Source of the DNA: Lycorma delicatula | Taxonomy: Eukaryota; Arthropoda; Insecta; Hemiptera; Fulgoridae | Reading direction: 5' to 3' | Assembly (NCBI RefSeq): GCF_047948215.1 | Contig: NC_134456.1 | Coordinates: 12,983,730 to 13,047,729, forward strand | Length of the DNA stretch: 64,000 nt | Position numbers and translations under genes: made by a program | In this document: positions 58,201 through 64,000 of the stretch, piece by piece | Numbering within the stretch: position 1 is the first letter of the stretch | Layout of the letters: the number at the start of each line of letters is the position of its first letter | The notes under the pieces: generated by a model | The model's database searches: none | Seen by the model: the letters and a program-made list of their open reading frames with translations, nothing else | What the model was told of the DNA's origin: nothing

Positions 58201-58409
58201 CATAAAAAAAATATTAATACATATTTTTGATAGTTTATTTGTAGTAACAGACATACTGGTATACTAGTTTATAATTCTCTACTATCTTTTGGCAGGTAAT
58301 TCCCTCATTTTTAAAATATTGTTTTTTAGCTGCCATAATCCACACATCTATTTTTTTTCTTAGGTTGATCCCCAGCAATGCAATCTATAATTGAATTTCA
58401 AATAAACAA

Positions 58410-58775
58410 ATTCTTTTAATGCATATAAACAAATATTTCTTCAAATACTGTATATGCAAATCCCATGAATTTTAAAAACAATCACCTCAAGTAATAAATT
58501 TCACCTGAGATATCACATTGTATACGAGCAGAGTCACCATTATGGTATATTAATAGAACTAATAAACTGGAAGCAGATAAAGTAAAAATTAGATATTTGA
58601 TTTTTAAAGTATTATGAAATAATTTACTGACAAAACTATAAGTCTAAATTATCCAGATCACTCTGCATTACAGTTTGCAATCTATCAAGATTCTTATGAA
58701 TATAGTAGAGCTGTATCACCTGCAAAAGATGTAGCGTTACCATAAAATTTATGCAAAAGTAGGACACTAATAAAA
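58410..58775 (-). mobile_element. second LINE-D fragment
   Basis: Matches 57150-57480 of LINE-D1 in the same orientation (for example TGGTATATTAATAGAACTAA at about 58545 against TGGTATATTAATGGAGCTAA at 57305). It lies about 1.25 kb away, either as a second insertion or as a partial tandem duplication. Confidence 0.65.
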
Positions 58776-58776
58776 C

Positions 58777-59031
58777 CAACTGGCTTCCCAAATCAGTTGA
58801 TTTGGAAGTCGAGTTCCAGCGTTCAAATCCTACTCAAGCCAGTTATTTTTACACAGATTTGAATACTAGATCGAGGATACCGGTGTTCTTTGGTGGTTTG
58901 GTTTCAATTAACCACACATCTTAGGAATGGTCAAACTGAGACTGTACAAGACCACACTCGCACATATCATCTTCATTCATCCTCTGAAGTATTATCTGAA
59001 AGGTAATTACCGGAGGCTAAACAGGAAAAAA
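58777..59031 (+). mobile_element. SINE S2 copy, head shortened
   Basis: Contains CAGTTGATTTGGAAGTCG, GCGTTCAAATCC (B-box-like), GGTTTCAATTAACCACACAT, and the tail CATCCTCTGAAGTATTATCT with GAGGCTAAACAGG. It directly abuts a transposase fragment at 59036. Confidence 0.85.
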
Positions 59032-59035
59032 GCAA

Positions 59036-59193
59036 TAAGTAAGCAATTCGCGAATGACAATGAACTTAAAAAAGGTTTATCAGTGATTAAATGGCTGGCG
59101 GCAGAAGAATACCACGAGTGTATATTAAAGCTGGTGTATCGCTACGATAAATGTCTTAATTTATTTGACGATTATATAGAGACGGTAGTATAA
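59036..59193 (+). mobile_element. mariner-type transposase C-terminus
   Basis: The frame reads KQFANDNELKKGLSVIKWLA, then AEEYHECILKLVYRYDKCLN, then LFDDYIETVV and a stop. The phrase YxxGIxKLVxRYDKCLNxxGDYVEK is the usual end of SETMAR/mariner-like transposases in insects. A SINE S2 sits at its 5' border, so the rest of the gene was removed or displaced. It could be the C-terminal counterpart of the N-terminal type at 16287, but the two are 43 kb apart. Confidence 0.75.
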
Positions 59194-59488
59194 GGTATGT
59201 AGTTTAAGAGAAATAAAAAAAATATTTATAGTTTTCAGAATAATTTTTTTTTACAATTAAATGAGGTTAGCGAGCGAAGGTTATGTTAAATTTAAACTTC
59301 CTTTTTTTACAAGGTTTCTCATAATCTATTTACCAGCCACCAGAGCTTATCTGTGTATGTCGACATCGTTGAAGTCCGAAAAAGGAAATATTTAGGTCTC
59401 ACGTGTGTGGTATGTGTTGACACTCACCGGAGAATATCAACATTTGCCAAATATCAATTTTTCACGGTAACTGAATATATATACATAT

Positions 59489-59526
<38 letters not shown>

Positions 59527-59813
59527 GTAGCCAGATATTTTTGTGAAACCTAAACTATTTTGGTCAATGTGGTTCCGATATATGTGGGACACTGTTTAGA
59601 AAAACTTTGAATATTAGAATATTACCTACTCATTAATGTGATCGACTTTAAAGTTTAAAACTTTAAATAACTTTTATTGCATCTTATTAAAACTCAATTT
59701 TATATAACCAATATATAAAAATTAAAAAGTTAATAGTCATGAAAATTACCCTACTTATTTTTTAAAAAATATTATCCAAAATTTAACAATATTAATGCCC
59801 CTTTAATTATTTT
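59194..59813. other. A+T-rich spacer with (TA/CA)n
   Basis: A TA-CA-TA microsatellite lies at about 59476-59526. No TIR that could pair with the mariner fragment was recognised. Confidence 0.5.
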
Positions 59814-59880
59814 AGACACGCTACAAATCGTTCATCTCATCCTCTGAAGCATGCCTATCGGTGGACCCGGAGGTTAAAAA
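59814..59880 (+). mobile_element. SINE S1 tail relic
   Basis: ACACGCTACAAATCGTTCAT, CTCATCCTCTGAAGCATGCC and GTGGACCCGGAGGTTAAAAA form the S1 tail without its tRNA-like head. Confidence 0.75.
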
Positions 59881-60207
59881 GTAATGTACGTGGTTTTGAT
59901 AAGTCATTTTAAGTTAAGTATTTTTCGAAAATTAGCGATGATCATCTAACCCAAATTACCAGATCTAGTTTTCGCTTAAATTATTTAATTTTAACTTAGC
60001 TTGGACTTGAATTTGTACCAGAGTATTTTATATAATTTATTTTCGTAGTAATTACATAACTACTGTAAATGTAACTACAAAAAGGTATTACACTGTTAGT
60101 TCTGAAGTCTGAATATCTTAGAATAGTTATTGTGGGAATTTGATGCCCTCCAATAAAAAAAAACAAGAATGCTAATCGAAAAACTGTTATGCACGTAAGA
60201 TTAAATT
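59881..60207. other. A+T-rich spacer
   Basis: Nothing recognised. Confidence 0.5.
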
Positions 60208-60875
60208 TTATTTTTTTTTGTCTTCAGTCATTTGACTGGTTTGATGTAGCTCTCCAAGATTTCCTATCTAGTGCTAGTTATTTCATTTCAGTATACCCCT
60301 TACATCCTACATCCCTAACAATTAGTTATATATGTTACAAACGTTGCCTGCCTGCACAATTTTCCCTTCTACCTGTCCCTCCAATATGAAAGCAACTATT
60401 CCAGGATGCCTTAATATGTAGCCTATAAGTGTGTCTCTTCTTTTAACTATATTTTTCCAAATGCTTCTTTTTTCATAAATTTACTGCAAAACCTCTTCAT
60501 TTGTCACTTTATCCATCAATCTGATTTTTAACATTCTCCTATAGCACCGTATTTCAAAAGCTTCTTTTCTTCTCAGTTACTTCGATTATCCAAATTTCAC
60601 TTCCATGTAAAGCTACGCTCCAAATATATACTTTAAAGAATGTTTTCCTGACATTTAAATTAATTTTTGATGTAACAAATTATATTTCTTACTGAAGGCT
60701 TGTTTCACCTGTGCTATTTGGCATTTTATATCGCTCCTGCTTTGTCCATATTTAGTAATTCTACTTTTAAATAACAAAATTCTTCTACCTCTGCAATCTT
60801 TTCTCCCCCTATTTTTATATTCAGTGGTCCATCTTCATTATTTCTACTACATTTAAATTTTATTATGGATTCTTA
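60208..60875 (-). mobile_element. LINE-A 3' half
   Basis: On the minus strand: EDGPLNIKIGGEKIAEVEEF (about 60838-60779), a connection through QAFSKKYNL, then FEIRCYRRMLKIR, TNEEVLQ, RRDTLIGYILRHPGIVAFIL and the same 3' end as 6691 and 18251 copies, with a plus-strand T run at 60208-60219 as poly-A. It retains more of ORF2 than copy 1 (the region just after the RT). Stops and frameshifts are present. Confidence 0.85.
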
Positions 60876-62295
60876 AATACAATCATTCATAAACTTGTCA
60901 TTCTTATTTATGTAATTAAATTGAAGGTATCAAAACCCCCTATTTTAAAGATTATAGAGGTAGTGTTGCTGCCTTACTGTCAGGTTGTAATACTTAACCC
61001 TTGATAAAGAATGACAATCAGTAATCAGTATTTTTTTGTATAATTTACTCAATACTATATTATCTACTATACAGATAATATAAATTAGAATTTAATTTCA
61101 GAGTCTGAAATTTCTAAAGTTCTTTACATTCTTATTTTCCTTATGCCTATATTAATATACACAGGGCTAACACATTTTAAAAACTCATTAAATAATAACA
61201 TTTTAAACCTCAGTAAATATTTCCTTAATCCATGTTTAATAAAAAAACAAAATAAAATTATTGAATAATTATCTAGTATGATATTGAAAACTAATAAAAT
61301 AAATTCTTGTTTAATGCCCAGTCAAAGTATTAATTAATTAAATAATAGTTATTTATTAATTATCATAATGGATGCTGGTAGAAGCTGCACCAATGGTTTG
61401 TTTTATTCTTTGCATTATTTTATACTTTGCTGATAAAGCTGGAGTTAGCATCTTTTCAGTTATGTGTCGACTAAATTTTGAACATTCTTAACTTATAGAT
61501 GTTAATGAATAAGGACAAATATAGAAAGATAATGTAGTTCAACCTTTTTACATGTAAATTCTGTTTTGGGATAAGATTAACGGTAGACTAATTACATTAA
61601 TAACAGCATTGTTATTCTGGATAATTAATTTTCATTCAGTTTCATTTATTTATATTTTTAAGAAAAAGGAAATTTTGATGCAATAATTTTCATGTACCTT
61701 ATACTAATTACCTTATAAATGTGTAAATATTAGTGCACAAAGAAAACTGTTGAAGTTGATGAGTTTATTTTTGTGGAGGAAGAAATAAATTCAGTTTTTG
61801 TACCTCAGCAATGGACATGTAATAAAAGACTGTTTTCTTGTTGTAGTAACCAACCAACCAACTGTTGTCTTTTATGTAACTGTTGTCAACTACTATCAAT
61901 AATCAGTGAAGTAATTCTCCTTGTCAAACAGTCATACTGGACAAGTGGCAAGCATATATTAACTAAAAAAAAAGAGAATTTGTATGCTAGAGTTAGTAAA
62001 ACATTCATGTATTTTAATTGATTTTGATTCAGGAGCCGATATAGAAAGTGCATGGAGATTGCTAAATGATAATAATCCTATAAAAATCCCTAATACACTG
62101 ATTTTACATTCCTATTTGTGTGTAAATGAAATTTTCAGTATTACCTGGTTAAAGATTTACTTGAATAGATTTTGGAGGATTGTTTTTGTTCACTCATTGT
62201 GTTAACAATGGTAATTATTATTTTATTATTTCCACAATTTATATCAGTTTATTCGTTAAGAATGTTCAAACGTTTGTTGATGCTTAATTGTACAG
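60876..62295. other. A+T-rich stretch before the candidate terminal exon
   Basis: No transposon ends recognised. Near 62030-62110 a frame (SGADIESAWRLLNDNNPIKI, preceded by GATTCAG) is a second, weaker exon-like segment in the same orientation as 62296-62419. It has no convincing donor. Confidence 0.3.
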
Positions 62296-62419
62296 ATCCA
62301 AAGCCAATCTGACAGCTGCCACAACTCTCACTGAGAGGGAGGAAAAGATTAGGAAATGGAAGTTTGATGTATATGAACAATCAACTTTCATAAGGAATGA
62401 GACCCCTTTGAGAGATTAA
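62296..62419 (+). CDS. candidate terminal coding exon of an unrecognised protein
   Basis: After the acceptor-like GCTTAATTGTACAG (AG at 62294-62295) an open frame of 40 codons runs to TAA at 62417-62419: SKANLTAATTLTEREEKIRK, then WKFDVYEQSTFIRNETPLRD. The residues are charged and varied with one Trp, unlike the A+T-noise frames in this window. The codon phase means the first base completes a codon from the previous exon. AATAAA follows 15 bases after the stop. I do not recognise the protein and no upstream exon is proven. Confidence 0.4.
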
Positions 62420-62433
62420 TGTAGTTATGTAAC

Positions 62434-62439
62434 AATAAA
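62434..62439 (+). terminator. AATAAA polyadenylation signal
   Basis: AATAAA 15 bases after the stop of the candidate exon at 62296-62419. The hexamer alone is common in this A+T-rich DNA; its position is what makes it of interest. Confidence 0.3.
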
Positions 62440-63390
62440 TTGAGTATTACTACTGCTAGTAAAATTTTACTAGCTTAAATATTATTCTGGGGGTATCACT
62501 TATAAAGTTATAAAATAAAAAAAAGAATAGAATAAAAAACTAATAAATAATTAATAATTTTAAATAGATAATATATTAAATGACATTTTACAACGCACAA
62601 TAAATATATAAAAAATATATATCAGAAAAATTAAATTAAAAACAAATATGTATTTAAATATAAATATGAACTTTAACTAATTTCATAAAGAAAATATTTT
62701 ATTAACATTATTAAGTAACAAAATATTACCATTTAAGAACGAGGCATATTCATAAATTAAGGGCCATTGGCTTATATTTAAATATTAGTGGGTCTACCTG
62801 ACCTTACACATTGTGACTACTTCCTCTTCTTGCATTTGAAAAAAGTGGCTTGGTGGACAGAGGTTTGAAAATTTCCTGGTGAATATAGATAAAATAGGTA
62901 AAAGAGAAAAGTACGGTGATCGTTTCAAAAATGGGGCATCGCGTTTTTTTTTAATTTTTACGTTGTAGGGTCCAAGTATTCATCTAAATAAAAAAAAAAA
63001 AAAACAAAACAATTATGTACGTGTGTGCGTACGTATGTATAGCACTGCTTTTGGCCTTTTATCTCAGAATTGATCTTTAAATTTGGCTCAAATATTATTT
63101 CTATATATGTGGCATTGATCGTATAATTTTTTTTTTCAAAATTTGTTAAAGGGGTATAGCGAAAAAATCTCGATTTTTCTCAGAGTTAGTTTAGACAAAT
63201 TTTTGTTACCTACATTGCTTATATAAATAATTTTTAAAAAAATTCAAAAAATGAACCCCTCCCCACTTCTGAAAATTGAAATGTGTTTTTTTGTTCTGCT
63301 ATATCTTCCTTCGGTTTAAATATTTTTTCAAAAATTGTTTGAAATTTTATACTTCATATATAGAGCTATCAAGAAATGTCTACAATTTTT
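62440..63390. other. A+T-rich and repeat-like sequence
   Basis: The first 500 bases are plain A+T-rich. From about 63050 to 63380 the texture resembles 3480-3960 (T-rich phrases such as ATCTCGATTTTTCTCAGAG), suggesting a dispersed repeat, but no alignable second copy was found. Confidence 0.35.
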
Positions 63391-63478
63391 ACTTCCTTGT
63401 ACGATGTAAAGGAAGTACTGTGATCGCGAAAAATGTCGGTTTTCACATTTGAACGGAAATGTCCATTTTGACTAGTTT
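63391..63478 (+). repeat. ACTTCCTTGTACG repeat, copy
   Basis: ACTTCCTTGTACGATG then TAAAGGAAGT, with inverted arms ACTTCCTT / AAGGAAGT, then ATTTGAACGGAAATGTCC and TGACTAGTTT; matches 51155-51262. Confidence 0.65.
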
Positions 63479-63490
63479 CAGCGAGACTTC

Positions 63491-63700
63491 TTTCTTTTTT
63501 CATGTTTAGCCTCCGGGAATTACCGTTCAGGTATTACTTTAGAGAATAAATGAGGGCGAAAAGGGGATAAATGAGTGGAAATGAAGTATAGTCTTGTAAA
63601 GTCTCAGTTCGACCATTTCTGCCATGTGTGGTTAATTGAAATCCTACCATCAAAGATCACTGGTAAGCAAGTATACCTATTCAAAATAATGTATTTTTAG
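63491..63700 (-). mobile_element. SINE S2 copy on the minus strand
   Basis: Plus-strand words CATGTTTAGCCTCCGGGAAT, AAGTCTCAGTTCGACCATT-type sequence and TGTGTGGTTAATTGAAATCC are the complement of the S2 tail and body. An extra short segment sits near 63550-63580, and the head is not recognisable. Confidence 0.75.
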
Positions 63701-63889
63701 GTAAAAGTCTCTGGGTTTGTTTGGTAATTAGAAAATATAATTAACCGTAATTTTTTCTTATTTTTCTTTATATTGTTTGATAAGTAATAGCTACCCAGAC
63801 TCGAAACTTAGGCTTGTAAATATAAAATGGAAATTTTGTAGCATATTAATCGTGTTTCAAACCCGGTATCGTCCGGATTAGATGCTTGT
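63701..63889. other. short spacer with a tRNA-like B box on the minus strand
   Basis: The minus strand at about 63870-63855 reads GATACCGGGTTTGAAAC, a B-box-like string without other head features. Confidence 0.3.
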
Positions 63890-64000
63890 ATAAACAAATT
63901 TGATAAAACATTAATAAAATGAACATTACGGAACGTCATAAAATTTAACCTTTCCCTTTTGTCCTTTCGCCCCTTTCTCTTTCACCATTTCCCACTTTCC
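63890..64000 (-). mobile_element. Helitron copy cut by the window end
   Basis: AATTTGATAAAACATTAATA, GAACATTACGGAAC and a C/T-rich tract are the complement of 8345-8433 of the Helitron at 7668-8535, in the same order. The 3' end with CTAG was not recognised, and the rest lies beyond the window. Confidence 0.75.

Noticed and set aside
61773..62205. Two overlapping frames as exons of the 62-kb gene
   Set aside because: Composition is poor in the first, and the second lacks a convincing donor, so only the terminal segment was listed.

Overview
The window looks like insect nuclear DNA, most probably from a hemipteran with a large, repeat-swollen genome; the order-level call is an inference, not a proof. 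The sequence is strongly A+T-rich, full of (TA)n, (GT)n and (GA)n runs, and contains no bacterial-style operons, rRNA genes or intact long open reading frames. Nearly every recognisable protein segment belongs to a decayed mobile element. I found no complete host gene. Three short segments could be host exons (9664-9817 minus, 34755-34928 plus, 62296-62419 plus); only the last has a combined acceptor, stop codon and AATAAA signal.

Layout. 0-9 kb: tRNA-like repeat heads, a 2.2-kb unclassified repeat (4305-6560), a LINE-A remnant (6691-7437, minus) and a complete-looking non-autonomous Helitron (7668-8535). 9-18 kb: A+T-rich DNA with mariner-type relics (12300-13250, 15985-16287, 16610-16925), a second Helitron copy and a GC-rich tandem block (14318-15200). 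18-29 kb: the 5' half of a LINE-A element (18803-20938), a fragment of an unnamed multicopy protein (22531-22745), and R1-like LINE pieces in both orientations (24173-24625, 25660-27150, 28622-29115). 29-43 kb: SINEs, duplicated A+T-rich sequence, a longer fossil of the same unnamed protein (35390-37110), a hAT-like element (39208-40091) and the inverted second copy of the 4.3-kb repeat (40560-41720). 43-49 kb: LINE-B pieces and a satellite array (47796-48850) with an alternating short/long dimer structure. 50-64 kb: SINEs, a BEL/Pao retrotransposon relic (51780-54340), a jockey/CR1-like LINE (56620-58200), another LINE-A 3' end, a possible terminal exon and a third Helitron copy cut by the window end.

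How the parts relate. The elements are non-autonomous parasites and dead copies of autonomous ones. Two SINE families with different heads share one 3' tail, which suggests a common LINE partner that is not in the window. Helitron copies carry the same polypurine tract. Three LINE-A pieces end in the same 3' sequence before a poly-A tract. No regulatory or metabolic system can be reconstructed. The observations most worth following are the higher-order satellite, the unnamed protein family seen twice, the shared SINE tail, and short perfect palindromes that look like template-switch products.
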